The position numbers and the translations under genes are program-made. The notes beneath the pieces were generated by a model. That model searched no databases, was not told the origin of the DNA, and saw only the letters and a list, made by a program, of their open reading frames with translations. DNA of 64,000 nt, from the NCBI GenBank assembly GCA_902805475.1, contig CADCSX010000009.1, positions 1,922,001 to 1,986,000 on the forward strand. The letters are read 5' to 3'. The DNA is from Entonaema liquescens. Lineage: Eukaryota; Ascomycota; Sordariomycetes; Xylariales; Xylariaceae. Each line of letters begins with the position of its first letter. Positions within the stretch are counted from its first letter, which is position 1. This document shows positions 45,473-56,600 of this stretch, piece by piece.

Positions 45473-47143
45473 ATGGCTGCAATTCCTGAATCCTCCGAAC
45501 CTACGATCATACGCACAGGAAACCCCGTTCCATATACCCGATTGCATATTACGCCGCTAGATGAATCGCTGATTAGCGTTATCGTCCCCTCTTCTGTCCT
45601 ACCTCGAGCGCGTAACATTTCGTATCACACCCTCGAATCCTTCCCTGAGAAGCGATACGGCTTCGTAGACTTACCCGTAGCTGAAGCGGACAAGATAAAG
45701 AGAAAGCTTAACGGAGCCGTCCTAAGAGGAACCAAGATGCGTATCGAAAAGGCCAGGCCCGAGTCCATTCCCGAGCCTACAGGCGTGATTGACGAGAAAG
45801 AAGTTAAGGATAAGAAGAAACTCAAAAAGAGAAAGCGGGAGGTTGACGTGACACCTGGAATTGAACTTGAGGGGCGAAAAGTTAAGCGAGGATGGACTAC
45901 ATCGGAACGCGAGATGATTGATGAGAAGCGCAAGAGAACGAAGAAGGACAAAAAATCTAAAGAAGATAAGGAAGCGAAGAAACAGAAGAAGAGGGAGACC
46001 AAGTCGAAATATTCGGATGGGCCTGAGTGCTTATTCAAAACGAAGCTTCCAGATGACGGATCACCAAAGGCAAATCAAGATCTTGACGGGACTAAAAAGA
46101 AGAGGCGAAAGGGCGCTCGTGAGGTGATCGTGCACGAGTTCGAGAAAACTACAAAACACCCTTCGTTTCTGAAGAGTAGCGCAGAGAAGTTAAGTTCGGG
46201 AGCTGTGACCTTCGAAGATGGCGTTGGTTGGGTAGACGAGCACGGGGCTGTTGTTGAACCCGTCGTCAGTAAGAGACCAATCGCCAGCACTTCTAACTCC
46301 ACGGTGAAATCCAAGCCGTCCGAACCGACAATTTCCGCAGAGGATGATGATACAACAAGCAGCAGTGGCACTTCGTCTGATGATTCCGATGATGCCGAAA
46401 CGCTTAGTCAAAATGCAGATAGTTCAGACGAAGAAGAAGAAGAAGAAGACGACGACGACGACAAGCAAGTTGAGCATGATGTTCAGCCTACGAAGCTCAA
46501 ATTAGACACGCAGAACTTGACTAGTCCCGTATCAATTCTAAAAACTGGATCCGCAAGGCCGAAATCTTCAAGTTCTGCCACAAGCCTCACAATCAAGATA
46601 CCGCCCGTGACGCCAGCTTCCGCAAAGGTGCACCCGCTAGAGGCTTTGTATAAACGACCTCCAGGGGGCGCTGCTGCCCCTGGCGAGGCATCCGGCGACG
46701 CCCAACCTTTCAGCTTCTTTGACGAAGATAACGATGACATTGAAGATGAAGACCACATGGGTCCTCCAAGTCAGCCTCCCATGACCCCTTTCACAAAACA
46801 GGAATTTGAATATAGGAACGTGAGGAGTGCCGCGCCGACTCCGGACACGGCCCATCCTAGCCGGACGTTTAATCTATGGCCCAGGCAAGGCTCTGTTGAT
46901 GACATAGCTGAAGATGAGGAAGAAGAGGAAGAGGAGGAGGAAGAAGGACATGGGGAACAGCAAGGAACTACTACTAAGTCTGTCCTTGCCGGTGCTGACG
47001 GTGAAAGTTCTATTAGTGATTTCCAGAAACAGTTCTGGGAGAGCCGGGGAGATCTGAACCGCTCTTGGAGGAGGAGGCGGAAGACTGCTTCGAAAGAAAA
47101 GCGATATAGGGAGAACCGTGCTCGTGCAGAACGAGCAATTTAG
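45473..47143 (+). CDS. Nop8-like RRM protein, predicted nucleolar (556 aa)
   Basis: The N-terminal part is an RRM-like fold (about residues 20-93: TRLHITPLDESLISVIVP, KRYGFVDLPVAEADKIKRKL, GAVLRGTKMRIEKARP). A long Lys-rich segment (KKDKKSKEDKEAKKQKKRET) and acidic Ser clusters (SSDEEEEEEDDDDDK) follow, typical of nucleolar ribosome-assembly factors. Nearer the C-terminus are HPLEALYKRPPGG and QPFSFFDED, which resemble the Nop8/NOL8 C-terminal signature, then SISDFQKQFWESRGDLNRSW and a basic end. A role in 60S ribosome biogenesis is likely by family. Single exon, intact. Confidence 0.75.
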   Translation: MAAIPESSEPTIIRTGNPVPYTRLHITPLDESLISVIVPSSVLPRARNISYHTLESFPEKRYGFVDLPVAEADKIKRKLNGAVLRGTKMRIEKARPESIPEPTGVIDEKEVKDKKKLKKRKREVDVTPGIELEGRKVKRGWTTSEREMIDEKRKRTKKDKKSKEDKEAKKQKKRETKSKYSDGPECLFKTKLPDDGSPKANQDLDGTKKKRRKGAREVIVHEFEKTTKHPSFLKSSAEKLSSGAVTFEDGVGWVDEHGAVVEPVVSKRPIASTSNSTVKSKPSEPTISAEDDDTTSSSGTSSDDSDDAETLSQNADSSDEEEEEEDDDDDKQVEHDVQPTKLKLDTQNLTSPVSILKTGSARPKSSSSATSLTIKIPPVTPASAKVHPLEALYKRPPGGAAAPGEASGDAQPFSFFDEDNDDIEDEDHMGPPSQPPMTPFTKQEFEYRNVRSAAPTPDTAHPSRTFNLWPRQGSVDDIAEDEEEEEEEEEEGHGEQQGTTTKSVLAGADGESSISDFQKQFWESRGDLNRSWRRRRKTASKEKRYRENRARAERAI

Positions 47144-48006
47144 GGCGTCTATTAAGATAATTGGTTTGTTGATACCTTTCCGTGAGTCTGTGCTGATATC
47201 ATGTGGTTTATTTGTTACGTACGTTATTATCAAAGTATACCAGAGGAGCGATTGAACGACTTGCCAGGTCAACGTCTTTGTTGCAAAATAAGGTACAGGC
47301 CACACACCTAAGTGCAGTAATGACCTATCCTTACCCTCACCTACGTCGTAAGCAACTGTTGTCTATGCTATAAGCACCTAGTCCTATCAGCCGAGTCACG
47401 AAGTGAAAAACTGCAAGGGCTAATTGATAGGATCTTCGCATTGCGTCCCATTTCCATTTCCATTTCCATTATAAACTTGATGCCACGGATCATCAAGGCA
47501 CGATATTACATGTGGATTCAACTTCCTGAATCAAAATTACAGTATTCCTTACACTAATGACAGCTCGGATTCATTTGCAAAATAACTCCCTTATGGCCTT
47601 ATGGTAAGGCTTGTATGAAAAAAAAGGTTGAGTTCACATCATTTGACCTCTTGTCGAAGTAAAATTCACGAAAGGATAGGGTGCCTCGTGCATCCCTGGG
47701 GCTGAAACTTGGTTTCTAAAAGAAAGCATTAGCATGGTGAGCGATGTAGGAAGGCAAGAAAGAAAGAAAGTACTGACCTAGCCGGCAAATTAAATTTGCA
47801 TGCAAAATTATTAGAACAAGAATTGTTCTCACGGGTGGCTTCATCTAAGAAAAGCCGGTGCTGCTAAACCAGTGCTGCGAAACTGTTCACGAAAAGAAAG
47901 AAAGAAGGAAAAATCACTAGACGACTGAAAATGCCGTTACCGCGTCAACGCAATTGTCATATGCAACCGGGCAATGGTGGGTAGCCGACGCCGCCCCTTA
48001 AGGCGA
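47144..48006. other. Convergent intergenic region
   Basis: No gene recognised. A TTTCCA repeat is at 47450-47470 and GAAAGAAA-type repeats occur near 47760 and 47895. Confidence 0.5.
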
Positions 48007-49776
48007 TTACGGAGCTTCGTTAGCACGCTCGAGGATGGGGCTAAGTTCGCTGAAAGTAGTGCTGTACGGGTATGAGAAGTTGGTCTCGACCGTGCGGATG
48101 CTAGAGGAAGCGCCCTCCGACGACGATGAAGGGACGAACGAGCTGCTACGGGGAGGGAAAGCCCGGGTGTTGGCGAAACGGCGCTCGGTGCTGCTGTGCG
48201 AGTTAATGTTGCTGCAGCTGGAAGACGGCTGGATACACCAGCTGTCGCGGGGAGGGAGGCCAGTACGACGGGGAGGGGAGCTCGAATCAGAAGAGTTGAA
48301 AGAGTCGGTGTCGGTCTCTGCGAGGACAGATCCAGTCGAGGAGGAGTGCTGGATAGGTGAACTGTAAAGAGGGGTAACGTTGTTCACAGGGCTAACGCTG
48401 TTGACGGGGGACAAGTTGTTAGCCTCCTCTTCAAGTAGGGAGCTGCTGCGAGCGATGCCAATGGCGCTGTCTACGGAAGAAGAAGCGCTGGGATCACTAA
48501 CTTGTGCCTGAGCTGCAATGGGTCTCACGTTCAAAGGACTATCGGAATCACGCTGAACCGCAAAGTTGTTGAAACGGTTGTCTCGACCATTTACGTTGTT
48601 GCGGTGTCGTCCCATCTCGACTGCGGTGTCAGGGTAGCGGTAGACATTGCCCTCGTTTCGGTGAAGAGCAGTCAGGACAGGCTGGGGTTGGGTAGGGAAT
48701 TGTGCCTCCTGAGGGCCGCCTCGGGGACGACGTTCGCGGTTACCCATTTCGATCCATGATGCGTCCGAATACAATCCACGGCTAGGACCCCACTCTTCAA
48801 TGCCGGCAGCACGGTGCTGATTGAAGATAAGGATCAGAACGAGGATGACCACGCTTCCAAGAAGCCAGAGAAGAATAGCATTCTTTATATCCTCAGTCTG
48901 CTTGTCGGACTGGGACTTGAGCATGTTCGCACTGGCGATGATGCTGACGGTGGCCATGCCCATCACGCAGTAGAGTACGACCTGGATGGCGTCGGTGCGG
49001 GGACCTGGGCGAAGAAAAGTAAAGATTCCAAGAATCCATTTGCAACCGTTGCGAAAGAAGACACAAACACGAGCCTTGATGAAGGGACGTCGACGACGAT
49101 TGTCGGTTGTGATCGAAGAAGATGAAGAAGCATTGCTGATGCGAAGTCCTTGTACGGCAGGTCCGCGGGGTCCCTAAGACGCGGCCTGGCCGGGTTGGAC
49201 AGCTTGGTTATTCGAAGACATCTTGTTTGAACGAGAAGTCAGGAATTTGAATCGGCTGGTTGTGGTTCCAGTCTCGGGCTCAGTCTCTTGACCGTCTGTG
49301 CTATTGTTAGCTAAGACTCTCCATTCGAACCCCCAAAAAACTCCTTTGTGTTTCTTACCAAGTGAGATAATACTAGCGGAACGCGAATGGACAACCTGCT
49401 GTTCTTGATGCACAACTCTGTTGGTGTGAGGATTATCGACAACGCGTCCGGCGGTAGGCCTGGCTATCTCCCGGATCTGGTTCTGGATGCGAGCCTGGCG
49501 CGCATCCGATCCGCGGGGCAAATCCAACTGAATGAAAGGGATTCCCTCGTAACCTATATCATTGGAACGGTTGTTAGATGGGTTCGAGGTATCGCAGTAA
49601 GTATTAGCTTCCAAATCCCGTATACCACACAGATATCATATACTGTAACCAAATTCTCCAGTTGACCAAGCCCTGTCAGGCAAATATAACTGTCCAAAAG
49701 AAACATCATAAAAACAAGAAAGTAAAGGGAAATTACCTCTTCCAGAACCCCCACGGGTCTCTGAAGCGTTAACCAT
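48007..49776 (-). CDS. Two-pass membrane protein with disordered tails, carrying one in-frame TAG
   Basis: Three exons (49776-49737, 49607-49359, 49295-48007) sum to 526 codons in one consistent frame, interrupted only by TAG at 49176-49174. The N-terminal part is Asn/Ser/Thr-rich (MVNASETRGGSGR; IPFIQLDLPRGSDAR). After the TAG come RRRRPFIKARVCVFFRNGCK, a first membrane span (VVLYCVMGMATVSIIASA) and a second (AILLWLLGSVVILVLILIFN). A 220-residue Ser/Asn-rich tail follows. Downstream of the TAG the first ATG is inside the first span, so a separate gene start there is unlikely. A CAG to TAG change, readthrough, or an unseen intron are the options. A function is not recognised. Donors at 50089 and 50520 suggest leader introns. 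Confidence 0.7.
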
Positions 49777-52445
49777 GTTGCTGATGAAAGTGATCCAGTG
49801 ATGCCAGTAGAAACGGACTATGCTGAGAAAAGTGCTGGTTTGCTGAATGTATCTTAAACTAACTAAAGGTCAAAGCCCAAGTCTTAAGCGCCAGGCCTTT
49901 GGACTTCGGGTAATAGAGACTGCTCTTTGTAAGAAGAAGGTAAAGTACTAAAAGCGCTAGATGATATATCAAAACTACCTCTAGAGACCATAAGGCCTAG
50001 CTAGCTAGGTAGCTAATGCTAGTAGGGAAGGAGAGAGAGTGATTTGGATCTGTGGGGATGAAGAGGAGTAGAGAGAACGAATAACTTACCTTGCGTAAAT
50101 GGACTGGAGTCCTAGTAGTCTCGAGGAGAAGACTATGTCAGGTTCAAGAAGTGAATGCTGGGTTAATACCCTGAAGCCGTAAAAAGAAATTCGATGTAAA
50201 AACTGATGGTAATACAACGTTAGAATGGTTCACAAGGGCGACCCAGTCGAAAGCCTTGGAGTAACAACGGTCAGCGGTCAAAACCAAGTTTATGTTGATG
50301 TAGAAGGACAGGATGGAAAGAAATTGAATGAAGAGGCAGAAGCGCTAAAATATAGGCAGTTGTTCATTGGGATGATTTGGTACGGGCGGTGGTACGGGCG
50401 GTGAAAAAAATTAGGCGGCAGCTTGGGTACTGCATTGGTGGAAGCACTTTTCAGGGTAGAAGCGAATGGAAATTCGTCGAAAAATGATATTTGCAACTGG
50501 ACTGTGAAATAGAAAACCTACCTTGCACAGTAATGCTATTATCGCGAGTAAGGAGTGATCCTAGGGAGACAAGAAGGAGGAAAGGGGAAATATGAAGGAG
50601 GAAATACGAGGGAGATGTGTTGGAAAAGAAAAAGTTGTTAATGAAGGAGGATAGTGCTAGCACATCAACTTTCACTGGGTGTTAAGCTACACTGTTTTAA
50701 GGTAGGAACGCGATCTGGTTTCGCGTTAGTATGATCACGACGCGTCCAAGTAGTCGCGTAAAGATAAAGGATGTAGATAAGTTAAAAATACCAGTACACA
50801 GGAAGAAGAGGGCTTCACATCTGGGCACCCTGCATAATGTAGAAGTGTATAGGGTAAAACAACACATCAAAATAGTAAGATAACTTGTACAAGAAAGGAA
50901 TTGGACCATAGGTTCAGATGAATAGGTAGGTTCGAGATGAAGCATGGTGTAGTTCAAAACTAAAAGGAGTCTAGTTTCCAGTCATGAACACGTGAATCAA
51001 GATATGACTTGTACTTATCACATGAGAAAAATTCATCCCCTAGGGCCTACCCATCGAGGCATGTCCTTGATGGGTATATAGGGGATTTAATAGCAGTCTA
51101 GTCGAAATGCTTTGGTATCACCCCTTTAACACTAAGAGGTCTCGAGAACCAGATGCCATTACCTACCATTATTTTGCAATGTCACGATAGGACAGGCAGT
51201 AATCTATCCACAAGCTAATACGTGTTCGAGTGTAGTTCCATCAGCATGCCTTATTAACTCCATATTTGGTGCCTCGTTTTTTTAAACTAGATGATGCCAA
51301 TACCAAAAAATCCAGACATAAATATGATCAGGTATAATCATCCAGGGAACTTCATATTTGATCCCCTTGTCTCTAGGTACCTCTTTTTCTCTACATGCAG
51401 CAATCATATGTACGCTACATACTTCCTAGTGCCCTTAACGAGGTAGAGTTAGGTAGCTAGGGATCTTTAATATATAAGATCAGTTCGGTCTCCCATGCCG
51501 GATAATTTATTACTTATATTGCAAGGTGTGGCACACCTTAGGAGCTAACGCCACGAGGACATAGTAGAATGATAAATAGCTTCATTTGTTAGTAATTTAT
51601 AGTCGTTGCTAAGCTATAATTGAGGTTATTACCACAGTTATTACTGTATATCTATTTGTAATTTACACCATATTGGACCTTAAGTAGGACGTATCACTAC
51701 TAAGATTTAGGTACCTATGTCAAGTTATTGTATTGCACAGAGTGAGAGGTAATGGCGTAGCAAGTAATATGCAGGTGGAATATTAACTCCTGCCCCCTTT
51801 TCTAAGACACGGTATCTGGCTGTTTCCTTAACAGGGTGGCGTTCTTTGCCTTTGGGCCATACCTACGTAACTGATTATCTTTAAAATCCCATGAGATGTT
51901 CAAGAGTATCACTCCTCATATAGAGGCATCTTACATATTTATGTGTGTAACAAGACGTTGATCAAGGTTGCAAGTTAAGGCTATGCTACGTATAGAGGTA
52001 GAGAGACCATCCATACACAGCTACGTCAGATGGTCGAGCATGACGTTGTAGAGCTAGGATTTCATGTAGTTACGGAAACTGGAGTTTTGTGGATACGTGA
52101 GATTTCCTTGGCTTCAACTATGAGAGCTCACGCTTAGGAGATGCGAGAAGCGAATTCGAAATATGCCACAGAAGAGATAGTAAGTAGTATTTGGGGGTAA
52201 AGGATTGTCTAGCTATTAACTACAACACACCCTCCCTCGCCAACCATCTTCAGTAAAACTAACTCATCACCTAATAATCCTCCGAGATGTATTATCTACC
52301 GTTACAATAGATTCCCCATGGTTCGAGAGACTAAAGGTATTATCGAAAAAGCGTAGTAGCTTGACGTTGTTGTTGAAGAGTTGGAGGTAAAATCGGGCAC
52401 GAAGTAACAGTGGCCCGATTCATCTGTGGATTGAAGAATAGCAGC
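49777..52445. other. Intergenic region, possible 5' leader exons at the left
   Basis: Good donor sites on the minus strand (AAG then GTAAGT at 50089; AAG then GTAGGT at 50520) point to leader introns of the membrane protein gene. From 50.7 to 52.4 kb it is AT-rich with no gene recognised. Confidence 0.45.
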
Positions 52446-52629
52446 TTATTTGCCGCAAGCGCAGCTAGAGCCGCATTCACCTATTCGAGAGGAAAGAATC
52501 AGTATTGCTGTTGCTGAGATGATGCAAATGGGAACATTTGGTAACGGGTTTTGGTAGCGGGGTTAGATGATAAGATGATGATGTAGATATTTACTTACAG
52601 TTGTCAGCACAGCTGCAGTCGCCCTTCAT
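52446..52629 (-). CDS. Copper/metal-binding metallothionein, 21 aa, two exons
   Basis: A tiny protein made of three Cys-x-Cys pairs in 21 residues: it begins MKGDCSCADN, then CECGSS, and ends CACGK. It should chelate Cu(I) or Zn/Cd in the cytosol, as the 22-26-residue fungal metallothioneins of Neurospora and Magnaporthe do. Exon 1 is 52629-52599 (31 nt) and exon 2 is 52480-52446 (35 nt). The 118-nt intron has a GTAAGT donor and an AATAG acceptor, and the phase joins T to GT to give the third cysteine. The start lies in an A-rich context (TTCAAAATG) suited to strong translation. A single intron inside such a short coding region is also found in Neurospora metallothionein. Six cysteines against seven in those relatives. 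Confidence 0.88.
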
Positions 52630-52779
52630 TTTGAATTTTGAATAGTGGTTGTTTGTTAGGTAGAGATAACCTTGTTGATATTGTATATGTCAAGTTGACG
52701 TTGGATCTTGATATCTGATCGTAAATATATGCGTTTGTGTTGGTTGAAAAGTCGATAGAGAAGAGGGACTTGTGTCGTC

Positions 52780-52791
52780 CTTTTATAAGGT
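52780..52791 (-). promoter_or_regulatory. Possible TATA box of the metallothionein gene
   Basis: CTTATAAAAG on the minus strand, about 155 bp before the metallothionein ATG. Metallothionein genes are typically strongly inducible, and TATA-containing promoters fit that. No metal-response element was identified. Confidence 0.35.
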
Positions 52792-52966
52792 GATAAGTAC
52801 TCGGGATGTGGGTCTGTGGATATTCCGAATCGGGGTGCCCACAGCAGAAACAAACCAATCAGAAAGCTCAAACAGACGGTGCGCCGATTGTGCGGGGTTT
52901 GCGCTTTTTCAGCGCGATGTCGCCCTGTCTCACCACACCACTACGACCCCTGGACCCCCAACCAGC

Positions 52967-52998
52967 TGATACACTGATACACTAATACACTGATACAT
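52967..52998 (+). repeat. 8-bp tandem repeat TGATACAC
   Basis: Four near-perfect units (TGATACAC, TGATACAC, TAATACAC, TGATACAT). Confidence 0.8.
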
Positions 52999-55040
52999 GC
53001 CCTGTTGTTAGGTACGTAACCGCTAACCTAGGTACCTAAGGACCGCACAAATTGCGCAAAAGAACATGCAAGTTGAAAGAAGTCCGTCATAGTTAAACCT
53101 AACCCGGTCTGGTTATCAATTTATTATCTGGTGGCAAGTTTTAACCTATTTGTTAAATGTCTGACAATTTGCGGTGTTTCTGCGTTGGGTACGTTGGTGT
53201 CAGCCAATTAATTCGGTATATCTTTGTGTTAACCACTTTCCTTTTAAGTAACACATGACGTTAATCTAAGACATTCCTTGTTCTTTTAAGGAACTATAGT
53301 TACCTCGAAATAGTTTCTTTGTTGATAGAGGTATTCTTCGGAGAACGAAGAATTAAAAAGGAAAAAAGGAAAAGGAAAAAGAAAAAGAAGAAAAAAAAAA
53401 AAAAGGTACGCAAAATAGCCTCTCCACCACAATCTTATGGTATCTGATGCTAACCTATCCAGGAAACCACTGAAGATATGCTATAAGTCCTATGTGGCGA
53501 GAGATCTCGTCTCGATCCATTTCATTGTATATCCCCATAGCGAGCTCTATCTTCTTACTTATATCCTACTTGTCCGGTGTGATGGTCTTATCGCTGACTG
53601 GCTTGGATCACAACGGCTTCGCAATGCCGATGAGCCAATCGTGTGGTTCTCATGACATATAGGGGACTGTGCCTCCCACATATCTGAGCTAATTTTCATT
53701 CGAGCTGCCCACCCTCGGGATCCAGTTTGCCAGTCTAGGACGTGAGCTTGCTACCCTGTACGTATACAAGCCAGGGGTGTCTCGGTTCGGGGTGGGCTGC
53801 ACGACAGACAGATGCAATGCGTTATGGTTACATCGCAGGTCCCTCGACTTTCTATCATTCGCTATCCGCGGTTCGTAACTCTTGGAAACTACTTGCCACC
53901 GACGAACTCCTTCGTTCTCCATTCTGCGAATTCTAGAATCTGCATTGACCTTCTAGGGTCCAGGCAGGCTATCACATATGCACCATATGCATTGTGACTC
54001 GGTGGCAGTGGTAAGACGGATTTCATCGGGTCATAGTGTTACACCCCCAATCCGTGTCGTAGTCCTCCCACGTTGTCGGTATCAGCCGTATCTTCCTGAA
54101 TGCGCATCATCCCATCTTATCGTAACTCGGCGAGGGGAATTCTAGCGTAGCCTTAGTAGCCCGACCTTGGACTTCACTATCTACTAGCTCAAATAGGAGC
54201 CAGAGCTTTTATTGTAAAAATATATTTTTATAAAGAAATGTGACTATGGAAAGAAACACTAGCATCAGTGTAGGTCATGGGTGACCAACTCCCCCAACAG
54301 CAATACTACTAAATTCCTGATGTTTTTCGTAATCTATTCCTCAGCTGTTTGACAACGTTTACGTGTGCCTTTGGATTTGGTCGTGGGGTGTTGCATATAG
54401 ATTTACCGAAGGAGAAACCGGCTTCAGCATGGCAATGTGCGTGTGTGATATAGTCGCTAGTACTTCCGTCTTTCATTATATAGCGATGTCTACTGGGGGT
54501 TTGGTCAGCAGGCACGGCCTCACTTCCTCTTGTAACCCCTACCCAAGGTCCATTAGTTGTAAACATACGGGGCCGAATCGAGGAAATATCACGGCCTTAG
54601 TTCCTAATTCTGGGGTAACTAAGCGAGATCTATGCAGGACTATATCTTGGCCTCGCTCCCAACTAAGCCTCCAAAGTAGAGGAATTGTTTTATATCCAGC
54701 AGTAACAATAAATTCGGATCTAAGGCTCATATTGTCATATAGATGCTTGGCCCAAGGATGGTATAGGTTGGTTGAGGTGACTAACAGATACCCAGCCTTC
54801 AAGACTCGCTTAAAATTGTTTCGTACGTAGTTCTAATTACAAAAATTACATGTGTTAGGTACCTATTCCAAATATACTGCTATTCTATCCCAAGGCTTAT
54901 ATCACATTTCTAAGGAATCGATTTCTTCTCCAACCTCATGTACCACAGAGAGAGCGTTGAGTAGGTAGGCATGCAGAACTGCTATTTACTGTCGGCAGCT
55001 GCTGTGGACGGAGGGTCGCAAACCCGGAGGCTATTGCTCA
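52999..55040. other. Gene-poor region
   Basis: Contains a purine tract (53350-53406), an ACCTAGGTACCT motif at 53026, and scattered open frames (53437-53997, 54309-54830) with protein-like patches but no recognised family or consistent frame. It may include eroded genes. Confidence 0.35.
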
Positions 55041-56600
55041 TCACACCCGGCACTGTCCGAGAAACTTCAACCACATCTCTAAATCAGCTGTTAACCCTTC
55101 ACCCAATGCCCTGGGCACGGCGCTCTCCTGCCAGTCGCAGGACACGTACAGATCTCCACCTTTCGTTGCGACAAGGCACACCCCAAACGCCGCTCCGTGA
55201 ACCTCAGAGCTAATAGAGAATATCGACCTGTCGATGGACCATGCACCGTTTGCTCCCGTAGAAGTATCGGCCGCATTCACGGGGCTTTCCGCGTCAGTTG
55301 GTTTGCCATCGACGACCCCGATATTAGACACTGCGACGGAGTGGGCTCTAGGCTTCTTCACCCGGTCTTTGAGCAGCGTGCGGAAATCGGAGATGAACCT
55401 CATGAGGCCCATCTGGTCGTTCTTGGTCCCCTCGTCTAGTCTCCTTACCAAGTCAGCCCGCACGCTCTTTGCAACGGGCCAGATTAAGGGTTCGAGGGCG
55501 CTCATACGGCGCTCAGCCTCTGCTCGATCTTTGTCATTTCTTTCGATTTCGCCTCCCTTCCCCTCCGAACCCTTGGAGAAATCCTTACTGCCAGTCTCCC
55601 TGATCTGCCTAACCCACTCCCCATCGAAAACATGATCCACCGTCGTCATGAAATTCGCCATGGTCCGCGTGAGATCCGCATCCCCTACATCAGCCTTCGC
55701 CTTCTCATTCAATGCTTGTTTCATGATCGGGCGCCAATTTACAATTGTAGAGCCCAGGAACGCTCGCGCTTGTCCGTCTGATAACCTACACGCAAGACTA
55801 ACGTGAGCGAGAGCTTGTAAAAGGCCCGTTAGCGTGGTGTCACAGGCACGGCATGCTGCTATGATGTTCTGCAGACTGGAAGCAGGTATGCTGAAGTGTC
55901 GGTACTCTGACGCGAAGCACCCAAGCCGGATGGGCGCCCAGGTTGCGAGTAAGTCTGCTTCAGATCTAGTCTGAAACACTGTCGGCTTGAACTCATTCCA
56001 CAGTGTAGCCAGCGTAAAGCCCGTCTCTACGGGGAAATGGCAGAGTGTATGAAGTGGTGGTAGCAGCTCTCTGCGTCTGCTAGGGGGTATTGTGAGAATA
56101 CGAGTTTCGGGGTTGAATTCTTCGAGCACGGGGTTATCACGATGACTATTCAGATGCCGCAGCAGATCCTCGTGGAATGTTTTTGCGCTTATGCCGTCGG
56201 TGTGCGTGTGTCCCCATTCCCACATAATATCGAGGAACCTGCGATCCTCAGTGCTTAATATCAGGATACGCCACGCCGGTGCTGTCTCTGGCTGCTCGAC
56301 TTTGATATTGAGGCGGCTCTGAATAAGAGCGAGAAGTTCAGTGTCGTAGTCCTTACTGCTGAGATGGCGCCACTCAATATGTCGGGAGAAATCGACGGTA
56401 TCCAGCTCGACGAAGGCGGGCTTGCGGCTGTGTTCGTCACGTAGACCAACGCGCAGCAAAGGGTGGTCCAGCAGGATGAGAGAGATGGCCGACTCAACTT
56501 CCTGTTGTAGTTTCGTATGTGACTCTACTGAATTGAATCCTTCAGGGGTGCTGAACCTACATGTGAGCATAGAGCTTCGATAAAGATCCAACGAGAGCAT
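55041..56600 (-). CDS. Alcohol acetyltransferase-like protein (AATase, BAHD/condensation superfamily), 519 aa
   Basis: A predicted acyl-CoA-dependent acetyltransferase of the fungal Atf family. The catalytic HxxxDG is present as HTHTDGISAK at about residues 130-139. Other typical segments are the N-terminal YRSSMLTCRF with HPLLRVGLRDEHSRKPAF, then FASEYRHFSIPASSLQNI, GLLQALAHVSLACRL, FLGSTIVNWRP, and the C-terminal AHSVAVSNIGVV and GAAFGVCLVATKGGDLYVSC. The ATG at 56600 gives a slightly short N-terminus: the frame continues upstream as SERFEAAM, matching the family position where relatives read ERY or ERF, but meets a stop without another ATG. An upstream exon is therefore likely. The acetyl acceptor (a volatile alcohol or a secondary metabolite) is unknown and no biosynthetic genes adjoin. 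Confidence 0.82.
   Translation of the reverse strand: MLSLDLYRSSMLTCRFSTPEGFNSVESHTKLQQEVESAISLILLDHPLLRVGLRDEHSRKPAFVELDTVDFSRHIEWRHLSSKDYDTELLALIQSRLNIKVEQPETAPAWRILILSTEDRRFLDIMWEWGHTHTDGISAKTFHEDLLRHLNSHRDNPVLEEFNPETRILTIPPSRRRELLPPLHTLCHFPVETGFTLATLWNEFKPTVFQTRSEADLLATWAPIRLGCFASEYRHFSIPASSLQNIIAACRACDTTLTGLLQALAHVSLACRLSDGQARAFLGSTIVNWRPIMKQALNEKAKADVGDADLTRTMANFMTTVDHVFDGEWVRQIRETGSKDFSKGSEGKGGEIERNDKDRAEAERRMSALEPLIWPVAKSVRADLVRRLDEGTKNDQMGLMRFISDFRTLLKDRVKKPRAHSVAVSNIGVVDGKPTDAESPVNAADTSTGANGAWSIDRSIFSISSEVHGAAFGVCLVATKGGDLYVSCDWQESAVPRALGEGLTADLEMWLKFLGQCRV

Noticed and set aside
54309..54830. Overlapping open frames on both strands in the 54 kb region
   Set aside because: Neither strand gives a consistent frame longer than about 155 codons or a known motif. 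Possibly eroded sequence, but not supportable as a gene.
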